Shown here piece after piece: positions 1 to 10,994 of a DNA stretch of 64,000 nucleotides. Both the position numbers and the translations under genes were made by a program. The first letter of the stretch is position 1, and each line of letters starts with the position of its first letter. Origin of the DNA: Tsukamurella sp. PLM1 (GTDB taxonomy: Bacteria; Actinomycetota; Actinomycetes; Mycobacteriales; Mycobacteriaceae); the NCBI RefSeq assembly GCF_023168325.1, contig NZ_AP025688.1:1426001-1490000 (forward strand), given 5' to 3'. The notes below the pieces were generated by a model that was not told where the DNA came from, did no database searches, and saw nothing but the letters and a program-made list of their open reading frames with translations.

Positions 1-83
1 ACGAGGCGAACAAGATCGAGCGGCTCGGCGCCGAGGCGGCACGCCCGCACGCGGTGACGCACCGCAAGCTCACGCGCGACTGA
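1..83 (+). CDS. ettA: Energy-dependent translational throttle protein EttA, C-terminal end only
   Basis: The window opens inside a gene whose last 26 codons (frame from base 3) end in THRKLTRD and a TGA at 81-83. This Arg/Lys-rich tail with a KIERLG segment is the usual C-terminus of the ABC-F protein EttA of Mycobacteriales. EttA is a soluble ribosome-binding ATPase that gates the first elongation steps according to ATP level. The neighbour supports the call, because the same ettA-gdh order occurs in M. tuberculosis (Rv2477c-Rv2476c). Only the tail is visible, so neither ABC domain can be inspected. Confidence 0.75.
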   Translation, partial: EANKIERLGAEAARPHAVTHRKLTRD

Positions 84-95
84 CGTAGCGCACTC

Positions 96-131
96 GGGCG
101 GGCTCCTCGTTGTCGACGGGGAGCCCGCCTC
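96..131 (+). terminator. Hairpin after ettA
   Basis: GGCGGGCTCC at 97-106 pairs perfectly with GGAGCCCGCC at 120-129 around a 13-base loop, starting 13 bases after the ettA stop. No T-tract follows, which is common for actinobacterial terminators. The remaining 240 bases up to the gdh start show no gene; they must hold the gdh promoter, but I see no convincing -35/-10 pair. Confidence 0.55.
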
Positions 132-371
132 GTGTTCGGACCGACGGTGTCGCGCGGGGGACGAAGCGCTCGCGTCGGCGCGTTCGACTGAGCCGGGCGG
201 CACCGTCGAACCCGCACGTGACCGTGCTGTTCATTACCCGCCCGTAACCCCCGCCCCGGTCGTAGGGTGGTTCGCGGAGCCACCCGCTCCGTCAACCCTG
301 GCAACGGCGCCACGTGCTGACCCGGTACTTCGGCGCGCCCGTCGCCTCACCCCGCACGAGGAGCAGAATCC

Positions 372-3300
372 GTGGCGCAGTCCGGAACCGATTCGTCCGT
401 CTTCACCCGAGTCGCGCAGAGTGTGTCCGCTCAGCCGCCCGGGCGGTCACCGTCGGACCTGATCGCCTGGCTCGAGGACGGGAACGCCCGCGTGCTCGGT
501 TCGTGGACCGACGGTGCCGGGACGGGCGTTCTGGCCGACCCGGACGAGAAGCTGCGCGCACTGATCGACGCGATCCCCGCGCCCGAGGCGGGACAGGTCG
601 CCGTCGTCGAGCTGGCGCGCCCCCTCGGTGACGCGGCGGGATCGCCCTTCCTCCTGGCCGCGGCGCCCTCCGACGGTGGGGCGGTCGAACTGTTCGCGAT
701 GGCGCTGACCGTTCTCGGCCTGCACCACAACGTGTTCGGGATCCCGATGGTGGGGGCCAAGATCGAGCGCGTGCTCGCGCGGATCGGCGTGGTGCGTTCC
801 GACCCCGCCAACCAACGGCTGATGGAGTACATCCAGACCTTCCCGCGCCTGCGCCTGGTCGTCGCCGACGAGGACGAGCTCGCCCGCGTCTTCGGCGGCC
901 TCCGCGAACTCGGGGACGAGGACCTGGCGCTGTTCCTGCGCACCGACAAGCTGGCCCGGTTCGCCACCGCGCTGGTCTACCTCCCGCGCGACCGGTACAC
1001 CTCCCGCGCCCGCGGCGTCCTGATCGACGTCCTCGAGGACGAGACGGGGATGCGGGTCGACCGGTTCACCGCGCGGGTCACGGAATCGGCCATCGCGCGG
1101 ATCCAGTTCGTGCTGCTTCCGCGCGACGAAGCCGCGGTGCCGGTGTTCCACGCCGCGGACGAGGCCCGCATCAGGGCGCGGCTCGGCGACGTCAGCCGCA
1201 CGTGGGACGAGGACGTGCTGGACGCGGCGGCGAGCGCGGGACAGGACGTGGACCTGGTCCGCGCCTACCTGCCCGGCTTCTCCCCGAACTACAAGGAGGA
1301 TCAGCCGCCCGCCCGGCGCCCGCCGACGTCGCCCGGATCGCCGCGCTGCCCGCCGAGGGCCTGGACCTGGTCTTCTACGACCCGCTGCACGGCGTGAACG
1401 CCGACCTGCGCTTCATCATGTACCTCACGGGCGGCGGGGTCACGCTCTCGCAGGTGCTGCCGGTCCTGCAGTCGCTGGGCGTCGAGGTGCTCGACGAACG
1501 CCCGTACACGATCCGCAGGCCCGACGGTGTCCTGTGCTCGGTCTACGACTTCGGTCTGCGGGTGCCCAAGGCGCTGCGCGCCATCTCGGTCGACGGCGTG
1601 TCCGACGCCGACCTGCCCGAGCACCTGAAGTCGCGTCGCGCGCTCGCCAGCGCGGGCGCCGCCGCGGTGTGGCGGGGCGACGCCGAGGTGGACGGGTTCA
1701 ACGAGCTCATCCTGGCGTTCGGGGTGGACTGGCGGCAGGTGGCGCTGCTGCGCGCAATCGGGCAGTACCTGCGCCAGTGCGGCTTCCCCTACAGTCCCGG
1801 CCACATGGCGCAGGTCCTGATCGAGCACCGCGACGCGGTCGGTGCGGTGCTGAGGCTGTGGACCGCGAGCTTCGATCCGGTCGCGGCGGACTCGGACGCG
1901 GCGGCGGAGGCGGAGGCCGACGTCGAGGCGGCGCTGGCCGCGGTCACGAGTCTCGACGCCGACCGGATCCTGCGCGCCTACCTGCACGTGGTGCAGGCGA
2001 CGGTGCGCACCAACTTCTACGCCGACAAGCCGGTGATCGCGCTCAAGCTCGAGCCCGGCCGGATCCCCGAGACGCCCAAGCCGCGCCCGCGGTTCGAGAT
2101 CTTCGTGTACTCGCCTCGGGTCGAGGGCGTGCATCTGCGCTTCGGGATGGTCGCCCGGGGCGGTCTGCGCTGGTCGGACCGCCGGGAGGACTTCCGCACC
2201 GAGATCCTGGGCCTGGTCAAGGCGCAGGCGGTGAAGAATGCCGTGATCGTGCCGGTGGGTGCGAAGGGCGGCTTCGTGGTCAAGCGTCCCCCGGAGGTCA
2301 CCGGCGACGCCGCCGCCGACCGCGATGCCCAGCGCGCCGAGGGCGTGGCCTGCTATCGCATGTTCATCTCGGGACTGTTGGATGTGACCGACAACCTCGG
2401 TGCGGACGGTGCCGTGCTCCCGCCCGAGCGCGTGGTGCGCCGCGACGCCGACGACACCTACCTGGTGGTCGCCGCCGACAAGGGCACCGCGTCGTTCTCC
2501 GACATCGCCAACGACGTGGCCGCCGGCTACGGCTTCTGGCTGGGACGCGTTCGCGTCGGGCGGCTCTGAGGGGTACGACCACAAGGGCATGGGCATCACC
2601 GCGCGGGGCGCGTGGGAGTCGGTGAAGATGCACTTCCGCGAGATGGGCCACGACACCCAGACGCAGGATTTCACCGCGGTCGGCGTGGGCGACATGAGCG
2701 GCGACGTGTTCGGCAACGGCATGCTGCTCTCCGAGCACATCCGCCTGGTGGCAGCGTTCGACCACCGCGACATCTTCCTCGACCCGAATCCCGACGCGGC
2801 CACCGGTTTCGCCGAGCGGCAGCGCTTGTTCGAGCTGCCGCGCTCGTCGTGGAAGGACTATGACGCCGGCAAGATCAGCTCCGGCGGCGGTGTGTTCAGC
2901 CGCGACCAGAAGTCGATCCCGATCAGCGTCGAGGTGCGGGCCGCGCTCGGCCTCGCCGACGACGTCACCGAGATGACGCCGCCCGAACTGATGCGCGCCG
3001 TGCTGCTGGCCCCCGTCGACCTGCTGTGGAACGGCGGCATCGGCACCTACATCAAGGCCTCGACCGAATCGAACCTCGACGTCGGCGACCGCGCGAACGA
3101 CGCGATCCGCGTGGACGGCGGCGGTGCGCGCCAAGGTCGTGGGCGAGGGCGGCAACCTCGGCGTCACGCCGCTGGGCCGGATCGAGTTCGACCGCAGCGG
3201 CGGCAGGATCAACACCGACGCGATGGACAACTCCGCGGGCGTCGACTGCTCCGACCACGAGGTGAACATCAAGATCCTGCTGGACCGGCAGATCACGTCG

Positions 3301-4587
3301 GGCGCGATCGAGGAGGCGGAGCGGCACGATCTGCTGGTCTCGATGACCGACGACGTCTCGCGGCTCGTGCTGGCCGACAACATCTCGCAGAACTCCGCGC
3401 TGTCGGTGGAGCGTTCGCTCGCCCCCAAGATGGTGGACGTGCACGCCCGGATCCTCGCGGATCTGTCCCGCAACCGCGGCGTCGACCTGCGGCTCGAGGC
3501 GTTGCCCACGCGCAAGGAGACCGACAAGCTGCAGGCCGCCGGCCTCGGACTCAGCTCGCCGGAACTGGCGAACCTCATGGCCCACGTGAAGCTCGCCACC
3601 AAGGACGACGTCCTCCGCAGCGATCTGCCCGACAACGAGGTACTGGCCGCCCGGCTGCCCGAGTACTTCCCGGACGCCCTGCGCGAGCGGGCGGCCGACG
3701 GCATTGCCGCGCATCCGCTGCGCCGTGAGATCGTGGCCACGCAGGTGGTCAACTCCCTCGTCGACAACGCGGGCGTGAGCTTCGTGTACCGGTTGGAGGA
3801 GGAGACCGGCGCGGGCGCCGCGGAGGCGGTCCGCGCGTTCGCCGCGGTCAGCCGCGTATTCGACCTGCCCGCCACCTGGGCGGCGATCCGGGCGCTTCCG
3901 GTCTCGGCCCAGGAGTCGTCGGCACTGCTCGCCGAGAGTCGTCGCGTGCTGGACCGCGGGGCGCGGTGGATGCTCACTAACCGGCCCCAGCCGATCGCGA
4001 TCGGCGCCGAGGTGAATCGGTACGCCGAGCGCATCGCGAAGCTGTCGGCCGCGATGGGCGGCTGGGACATCCGCTACGACCGCCAGGCCAGCGGTTCCGG
4101 CGAGCGCGCGATCGCCGCCGGGGTTCCGGAGGAACTGGCCAACACCGTCAGCCGCGCGCTGTACCGGTTCAGCCTGCTCGACGTGGTCGACATCGCCGAC
4201 ATCACCGAGCGCGAGGACGACGAGGTGGGCCAGCTGTACTTCGCGCTGATGCAGCACCTGCGGATCGATGAGATGCTCGGTGCCGTCGCGGAGCTGCCCC
4301 GCGGCGACCGGTGGAGCGAGATGGCGCGGCTCGCCCTGCGCGACGACCTGTACGGCGCGCTGCGCGCGCTCACCGTCGAGGTGCTCAACTTCACCGACCC
4401 GGAGGAGCCGGCCACGCAGAAGATCGGCGACTGGGCCTCGCACAACGCGCGCCGGCTCGAGCGGGTGGGCGCGCTGCTCGGCGAGATCCTCGACCCCGTC
4501 GAGGGCGCTCCGCAGGTCGCGAACGACGAGTCGCGGCTGTCCGTCGCGACCCGGGCGCTCCGCTCGTTGCTGCGCCACGTGGGGTAG
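372..4587 (+). CDS. gdh: NAD-specific glutamate dehydrogenase (large type), interrupted by three frame breaks
   Basis: Cytoplasmic enzyme converting L-glutamate and NAD to 2-oxoglutarate, ammonium and NADH. It starts at GTG 372 behind a GAGGAG site. The frame changes near 1310, near 2545 and near 3115, and the three pieces join into one protein of about 1406 residues. The catalytic core is intact across the joins: [16 protein letters not shown], the Lys-rich [17 protein letters not shown] stretch, [12 protein letters not shown], and GEGGNLGVT followed by an [13 protein letters not shown] stretch. The first break fits a 1-base loss; the others fit 2-base losses (WLGDAFASGG and GGAVRAKV are restored). 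The family member in M. tuberculosis (L-GDH180) is about 200 residues longer at the N-terminus. That ACT-like region is absent here and there is no room for it after ettA. The thioesterase gene follows 28 bases downstream, probably in the same transcript. Confidence 0.85.
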
Positions 4588-4615
4588 GCGCGGGCCGGTC
4601 GGCTAGCGTGGACGC

Positions 4616-5092
4616 GTGACCGAGTACAGCTTCACCGCGGCGGGCGTCACGGGCGTGCGCACGGAGTTCGACGACGGGGGATCGGGCCTGACGGTGCCGG
4701 TGGACGTCCGCTGGTCCGACATGGACGTGTACCAGCACATCAACAACGCCCGCATGGTGACGCTGCTGGAGGAGGCGCGGATCCCGCTGCTCTTCGCGCC
4801 GGACGCGCCCACTCGGGACCTGCTCGACGGGCTGCTGCTGGCAAAGCTCGAGGTGGAGTACCGCGGCCAACTGCGGCACCAGGATTCGCCGCTGCAGATC
4901 ACGCTGTGGACCTCCGCGGTGCGGGCGGCGGACTTCGTGGTGCACCACGAAGTCCGGCCCGCCGGCGCCGGCCTCGACAGCGCGCCGGCCGTCGTGGCGC
5001 AGGTGCGGCTCGCGGCCTTCGATGTCGCGGAGCAGCGCGTGCGGCGCCTGTCCGGCGAGCAGCGCGACTACCTGAAGTCTTTCTCCCGGTGA
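4616..5092 (+). CDS. Acyl-CoA thioesterase, hotdog fold (Rv2475c-like)
   Basis: 158-residue single-domain hotdog thioesterase of the 4-hydroxybenzoyl-CoA thioesterase type, predicted to hydrolyse an acyl-CoA thioester in the cytoplasm. The diagnostic active-site segment is VRWSDMDVYQHINNARM near residues 27-43, with the catalytic Asp (SDMD) and the HxNN motif. It starts at GTG 4616, 28 bases after gdh, and its TGA overlaps the GTG of the next gene, so the three genes are likely cotranscribed. The same order occurs in M. tuberculosis (Rv2476c-Rv2475c-Rv2474c). Substrate not deducible. Confidence 0.85.
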   Translation: MTEYSFTAAGVTGVRTEFDDGGSGLTVPVDVRWSDMDVYQHINNARMVTLLEEARIPLLFAPDAPTRDLLDGLLLAKLEVEYRGQLRHQDSPLQITLWTSAVRAADFVVHHEVRPAGAGLDSAPAVVAQVRLAAFDVAEQRVRRLSGEQRDYLKSFSR

Positions 5093-5733
5093 GCGACCGG
5101 CGGCTGACGGTCTCCGGTGCTCGGCCCCGGGCGAACCTCGCGGCGTTCGTCACCCGACTGCTCCGTACCGACGACTCCGCGGTGATCCGCGTGCGCCGCC
5201 GCGACGACGAGCACGTGGAGGTGTGGGGGCGCACGGGGTTCGGTGTGCTCGCGGTGCGGGTGCTCGCGGGCTCGGTGGCACCCGAGTCGCTCGTCTGCAG
5301 CGCCACGACGGTGCTGGAGTCGCTGCGATCCGAGTCGGCGTCGCCCGACGGCTACGTGGACACCGGTTTCTCCCTGGATTCGGCGTGGCGCGGCGCGCTG
5401 CCTCCTGCGTCCGGCTTCGAGCACCTCGACGACGTGCCCGCGCAGGCCCTGCGCGCCGTCGCCGCCCGTGGCATCGAGGTGGGGCGCGAGGCCGGCGGCC
5501 CCGCCGGCCCGCCGCAGTCGCTGCTGGACTCCGACGTGGTCAGCGTGAGTGCGGGGGAGCGGAGCGTGCCGCTGAGCCTGCGCACGGCGTTCTCCTTGGA
5601 GGCGATGGGGTTCGCGGGCGACGGGGCCGACGAACCGGTGCGTGTGTCCGCCTCCGCCACGTGGGTGCGGGTGGACGCCCGCTACGGCTCGCTCTATCAG
5701 CGCCGCGAATCGGGCCCCTCGCTGCTGGTCTGA
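5089..5733 (+). CDS. Conserved hypothetical protein (Rv2474c-like)
   Basis: 214-residue soluble protein without signal peptide or membrane segment, conserved by position after the thioesterase in Mycobacteriales. The GTG start at 5089 overlaps the upstream TGA (GTGA), implying translational coupling. No catalytic motif is recognisable. The sequence is rich in Arg/Asp and beta-prone, ending in a YGSLYQRRESG stretch. Function unknown. The gene converges with the merR gene, whose 3' end overlaps it by 37 bases. Confidence 0.7.
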   Translation: MSDRRLTVSGARPRANLAAFVTRLLRTDDSAVIRVRRRDDEHVEVWGRTGFGVLAVRVLAGSVAPESLVCSATTVLESLRSESASPDGYVDTGFSLDSAWRGALPPASGFEHLDDVPAQALRAVAARGIEVGREAGGPAGPPQSLLDSDVVSVSAGERSVPLSLRTAFSLEAMGFAGDGADEPVRVSASATWVRVDARYGSLYQRRESGPSLLV

Positions 5734-6354
5734 TCGGCATCGTCGGGCGCGTACAACTGGGCGCTGCGGCTCTCCTGGGCCAGGCGGCGCAGGGTGATCA
5801 GCACCTGGTCGGACAGCACATTGCCCACGGCCACGATCTTCAGCGCCGCGGCGTCGTCGTCGGGCAGGGTGTCGAGGTCGGCCTCCGCGATGGCCTCGAC
5901 GGCGTCGGCCCACCGGTCCAGGGTGCCCTCGGCTGCGACGTCGGGGCATGAATCGGTCAGCGCCTTGAGCTGCGCGCCCAGCACCGGCAGCAGGGGGCTT
6001 CCTCCTCGCAGCGCCAGCCGCGGGCCCGGACGAACGTCTCGGCGGCCGCGGTCCAGTCGTCGTCGGCCGTCACGGTGTGGTTGGCCGCGAAGCCGTTGAC
6101 GGCCACGCCGAACAGGTCCAGGCGCGGCACCGTCGGGCTGTCGAGCGCGTCGAGGACCTGCTTGACCTGCGCCAGGGACAGACCGCCCGTCTCGACCAGG
6201 CCCGGATCAGGCGAACGCGCTCCACGTGGGCGGGACCGTACTCGGACTGGGTGCGCGTCACGGGATCGCCCGGGGCGAGCAGGGATTCGCGCAGGTAGTA
6301 CTTGAGCGAGGCGGTGCTCACGCCGGTCTCCGTGGAGAGTTCCGACAACTTCAT
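5697..6354 (-). CDS. MerR-family transcriptional regulator with two frame breaks
   Basis: N-terminal winged HTH of MerR type: MKLSELSTETGVSTASLKYY followed by LRESLLAPG and the YGPAHVERVRLI wing/linker. Then come an effector region with GLSLAQVKQVLDAL and a C-terminal helical tail ending at 5697. The ATG at 6354 is on the minus strand. The frame changes near 6200 and again near 5990, each fitting loss of one base; the joined protein is about 219 residues. It is divergent from the DUF4188 gene across 79 bases containing a long dyad, so it very likely controls that gene and itself. Ligand unknown; no metal-binding Cys pattern is seen. Confidence 0.75.
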
Positions 6355-6363
6355 GATTCGATC

Positions 6364-6410
6364 TTGACATAGGATAGCGACACTCTCCAATATGGGTAGT
6401 GGAACTATCC
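6364..6410. promoter_or_regulatory. MerR-type operator/promoter between merR and the DUF4188 gene
   Basis: A TTGACA hexamer (6364-6369) is followed by an imperfect palindrome centred at 6391: GATAG-n3-CACT-n2-CCA (6373-6389) mirrored by TGG-n2-AGTG-n3-CTATC (6393-6409). Thirteen of 18 arm positions pair. The dyad sits between the -35 box and any -10 for the plus-strand gene, the place where MerR regulators bind and untwist long-spacer promoters. Confidence 0.6.
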
Positions 6411-6433
6411 AAGGCGGCATCAGGGAGACACTC

Positions 6434-6919
6434 ATGAACCACGACATGCAGACCGACACGCACGACGGCGAGCTGGTGGTGTTCCTGCTGGGTATGCGGC
6501 CGCGGGCGAGCTGGCGGCTGGACCAGGCGCTGTTCGTCGGCCGATCGATGCGCCGCATGCAGGCCGAGATCGAACGGGACCGTGTCGCCGGCGGCGCCAT
6601 CGGCTACCTGGGCGGCTTCAACGCGATCACGTCCACCGGTCCGATCGTGGTGCAGTACTGGCGCAGCTACGATGAGCTCGAGGCCTATTCGCACTCGACC
6701 GATTTCGCGCATCGGCCCGCGTGGCTGAAGTTCTACTCCATGACCCACGCGGCCGGGCGCGCTCGGGTCGGCATCTGGCACGAGACCTTCCGTGTGCCCG
6801 CGGGCGCGCACGAATCGATCTACGGCGACCTGTCGGCCCCGGTCGGGCTGGGCGCCGCCGTCGGCGCCCAGCCGCTGGCCCGGCGGGGCCGCACGTCCCG
6901 GGAACGGATCGGAGCCTGA
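6434..6919 (+). CDS. DUF4188 family protein (monooxygenase-like, ferredoxin-fold)
   Basis: 161-residue soluble protein. Start ATG 6434 has GGGAG seven bases upstream; an in-frame ATG at 6392 lies inside the operator and is rejected. It shows the DUF4188 signatures FLLGMRPRASWRLD, GGAIGYLGGFN and QYWRSYDELEAYSHS, then a HRPAWLKFYS segment, a dimeric alpha-beta barrel related to small monooxygenases and haem-oxygenase-like folds. In other bacteria such genes are induced under MerR or MarR control; the divergent merR fits. Substrate unknown. Confidence 0.75.
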   Translation: MNHDMQTDTHDGELVVFLLGMRPRASWRLDQALFVGRSMRRMQAEIERDRVAGGAIGYLGGFNAITSTGPIVVQYWRSYDELEAYSHSTDFAHRPAWLKFYSMTHAAGRARVGIWHETFRVPAGAHESIYGDLSAPVGLGAAVGAQPLARRGRTSRERIGA

Positions 6920-6920
6920 C

Positions 6921-6940
6921 GGCGGCCCGGCGGGGCCGCC
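6921..6940. terminator. Bidirectional hairpin between convergent genes
   Basis: GGCGGCCC (6921-6928) pairs with GGGCCGCC (6933-6940) around a four-base loop, in the 34-base gap between the convergent DUF4188 and alpha-glucosidase stops. Confidence 0.6.
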
Positions 6941-6953
6941 GGACCGGCGGAGG

Positions 6954-8965
<2,012 letters not shown>

Positions 8966-9250
8966 GTCCCCAGTCTCGCACGTCGCGATCCGGCCGGACG
9001 GGGCGGTCGGTCGCGCTCGCCCCTCGCCCGGATCGGGCCGGACCGGGCCGCTGGGCAGGGGGCCGACGGGCCGTTGGACGGGGTCGACGGGCCGCCGGTC
9101 ACGCGCTGTTCACCGTCCGGCCGCCGATTCGCCTCGGGAAATGCGCCGAAATCATCGTGCGGATCGCGGTCGTCCATGGTGCACTACTAGAGGCGACTCG
9201 GCCGGACCCCGGCGGGGTCCGGCCCGACGTGATCGAAGCGAGGAGAGTCG
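8966..9250. other. Divergent intergenic region glbO/HNH
   Basis: 285 bases, very G/C-rich, without a supportable gene. It must hold promoters for glbO and the HNH gene. I see short GGGCCGG/CCGGCC repeats but no clean promoter or operator. Confidence 0.4.
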
Positions 9251-9838
9251 ATGAAGCGAACGCACGGCGCGGGTGCTCCCGCGGTGACCGCGCTCGCCGA
9301 CTCTCGTCCCGGCGCCGGCGTGTGGGGCAAGCGGCGGGTGCTGCTGCTCAACGCCACGTACGAGCCACTCACCGCGATCTCCATGCGGAGGGCGATAGTC
9401 CTCATGCTGAGGGACAGGGCTGATGTGGTCCACGACGATCCGAACGGTCCGCTGGTGCATTCAGCGGACCGTTCGCTGTCTGTGCCGTCGGTGATCCGCC
9501 TGCGCACGTACGTGAAGGTCCCGTACCGCGCGCAGGTGCCCATGACCCGGGCCGCCCTGATGCACCGCGACCGCTTCCGGTGCGGGTACTGCGGCGGCAG
9601 GGCCGACACCATCGACCACGTGCAGCCGCGCTCGCGCGGCGGCGGTCACGGGTGGGAGAACTGCGTGGCGTGCTGCGCGTCCTGCAACCACCGCAAGGCC
9701 GACCGACTGCTGTCCGAGATCGGCTGGACATTGCGGATCGAGCCCCGCGCGCCGCAGGGCCGGCACTGGCGCCTGCTGTCGACGCTCAAAGAGGTCGACC
9801 CGATGTGGAGTCGGTATCTCGACCTCGATGCGGCATAG
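9251..9838 (+). CDS. HNH endonuclease-domain protein (Rv2469c-like)
   Basis: 195 residues. A C-terminal HNH nuclease fold has two zinc-type Cys pairs: FRCGYCGG, then TIDHVQPRSRGG (catalytic His, DH), then WENCVACCASCNHRK with the Asn-His. The N-terminal LLLNATYEPLTAISMRRA segment is the standard start of this widespread actinobacterial family. ATG 9251 has GAGGAG upstream. The position matches Rv2469c between glbO and the ctaJ/DUF5130 pair. A housekeeping role is assumed but unknown; it is not part of an obvious restriction system. Confidence 0.85.
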   Translation: MKRTHGAGAPAVTALADSRPGAGVWGKRRVLLLNATYEPLTAISMRRAIVLMLRDRADVVHDDPNGPLVHSADRSLSVPSVIRLRTYVKVPYRAQVPMTRAALMHRDRFRCGYCGGRADTIDHVQPRSRGGGHGWENCVACCASCNHRKADRLLSEIGWTLRIEPRAPQGRHWRLLSTLKEVDPMWSRYLDLDAA

Positions 9839-9903
9839 GCTAAGTTGTTCGTGACCGACCAGCGCGCCGTCGGGCGTTCGTACAGCAAGGAAAGGGGCCC
9901 ACA

Positions 9904-10160
9904 GTGAGCTTGCTCAACATCGTCGGCGGGATCACCGTCATCGCGACGATCGTGATCGTCGTCCTGTGTGTCATCTCGATGGCCACCGGCCGCAACGAGA
10001 AGTACCAGCAGCCGGACGAGTACAAGCTCGGCGAGCCCTGGACGCGTGAGCCCATGCTGTTCAGTGCGGTCGACGAGGCCCCCGTGGGCCCGCACGGCGC
10101 GCACCACGGCGATCACGACAACGAGAACCTGATCGGGGTGCCGCAAGTGGCAAGTGGTGA
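9904..10160 (+). CDS. ctaJ: Cytochrome aa3 oxidase small subunit CtaJ, frame broken near its end
   Basis: A single N-terminal membrane helix (residues about 5-26) is followed by YKLGEPWTREPMLFSA and a His-rich HGAHHGDHD tail, the features of CtaJ, a small subunit of the actinobacterial III2-IV2 respiratory supercomplex as I recall it from M. smegmatis. As written the frame runs on into the next gene. Adding one G to the four-G run at 10135-10138 gives LIGGAASGKW and a TGA at 10158-10160, which fits the ASGKW end I remember for CtaJ. The fused reading is therefore probably an artefact. Start GTG 9904. Confidence 0.65.
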
Positions 10161-10629
10161 TCACACGCAGGCCGTCGTCGTTCCGCAGGGCGAGCTGCCC
10201 ATCGGGACGGCCATCACCTCGAGCGGCCGCATCTCGGCCGCTCGGCAGGCGAGCGACAGCCCCGTCAACCCGCCGTTCACCCGCGAGGAGCTCATCGGCC
10301 TGGACGAGGCGCTGATCCGCGCCACCCGGGACGCCGGCGCCCGCTTCTCGGTGTACATCGGCGACCTGGGCGAGAACGTGCATGCCGGGGCCGAGGCGGT
10401 CCTCCGCCGCGCGCCCGAACCCGAGTACGGCGCACTCATCGCAGTGTCGCCGAACACGCGCGACATCGTGGTCCTCACCGGCAGCGCCGTGGCCGATCGC
10501 CTGGGCGACAAGGTCGCCCAGCTCGGCGTGACCGCGGCCATCCCGCCGTTCCAGCGCGGCGACCTGGTCGACGGACTCATCGCCGCCCTGCGCGTGATGG
10601 CCTCCGCCGTCAAGCCGCCCACGGCGTAG
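10147..10629 (+). CDS. DUF5130 protein, supercomplex-associated factor (PRSAF1-like)
   Basis: 160 residues from GTG 10147, beginning VASGDHTQA. The TGA restored for ctaJ lies inside this start region, so the two genes overlap by 14 bases. Conserved pieces are TSSGRIS, the helix FTREELIGLDEALIRAT, ARFSVYIGDLGENV, ALIAVSPNTRDIVVLTG and a C-terminal LVDGLIAALRVM. This soluble TPM-like fold protein was found attached to the mycobacterial respiratory supercomplex (MSMEG_4692); here it keeps the same partner upstream. In the sequence as given it reads as the C-terminal half of a 241-residue fusion starting at 9904. Confidence 0.75.
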   Translation: MASGDHTQAVVVPQGELPIGTAITSSGRISAARQASDSPVNPPFTREELIGLDEALIRATRDAGARFSVYIGDLGENVHAGAEAVLRRAPEPEYGALIAVSPNTRDIVVLTGSAVADRLGDKVAQLGVTAAIPPFQRGDLVDGLIAALRVMASAVKPPTA

Positions 10630-10640
10630 CAGGCCTCGTA

Positions 10641-10672
10641 CGACGGCCCCGGACCACACGGTCCGGGGGTCG
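10641..10672 (+). terminator. Terminator hairpin after the DUF5130 gene
   Basis: CCCCGGACC (10647-10655) pairs with GGTCCGGGG (10660-10668) around ACAC. An outer CGAC/GTCG pair extends the stem. It lies 12 bases after the stop. Confidence 0.7.
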
Positions 10673-10678
10673 TTCGCG

Positions 10679-10985
10679 TCATGCGAGATCCTCGTGCCCC
10701 TTCGCGGGAACGAGATGAACGGTCCGGGTGGGGTGGGCGACAGCCAGGCCGTTGTCGAACGTGACGACCCGGGAGTCGCGCGCCGTCGCCAGGGCGACCA
10801 GATAGGCGTCCGTGACCTCTCGGTGTCCGTGAATCTCGGTGAAGCCCATGGAACGATAGGACACGGCGTCCGGCCAGAACTCGACCCCGTCCAGGCGGTG
10901 CAGGTCCGTCAGGATCGTCGTGATCGTGTGCTGGGGATGGTCGACTGCGACCGCCGCGATGAGCACGTTCGCGGCTGGTGCGGCA
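10679..10985 (-). pseudogene. Remnant of a VapC-type PIN-domain toxin (C-terminal part only)
   Basis: The last roughly 100 codons of a PIN-domain ribonuclease are present: PDAVSYRSMGFTEIHGHREV, then TDAYLVALATARDSRVVTFD, i.e. the VTDAYL and TFD-G motifs that carry the C-terminal acidic active-site residues. The N-terminal half with the first catalytic Asp (usually LLDVNVL) is missing: upstream DNA is the intact 3' end of the YchJ-like gene. No VapB antitoxin gene is adjacent. This is a real truncation rather than a single-base frame break. Confidence 0.65.
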
Positions 10986-10994
10986 GGTCCGCGA

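Noticed and set aside
1301..2803. 500-codon antisense frame inside gdh
   Set aside because: Long antisense frames are normal in G/C-rich codon-biased genes; Arg/His/Asp-rich product without domains.
372..4587. gdh as a true pseudogene
   Set aside because: All three breaks restore perfect conserved blocks with one or two bases, catalytic segments are intact, and the same kind of break affects many unrelated genes.
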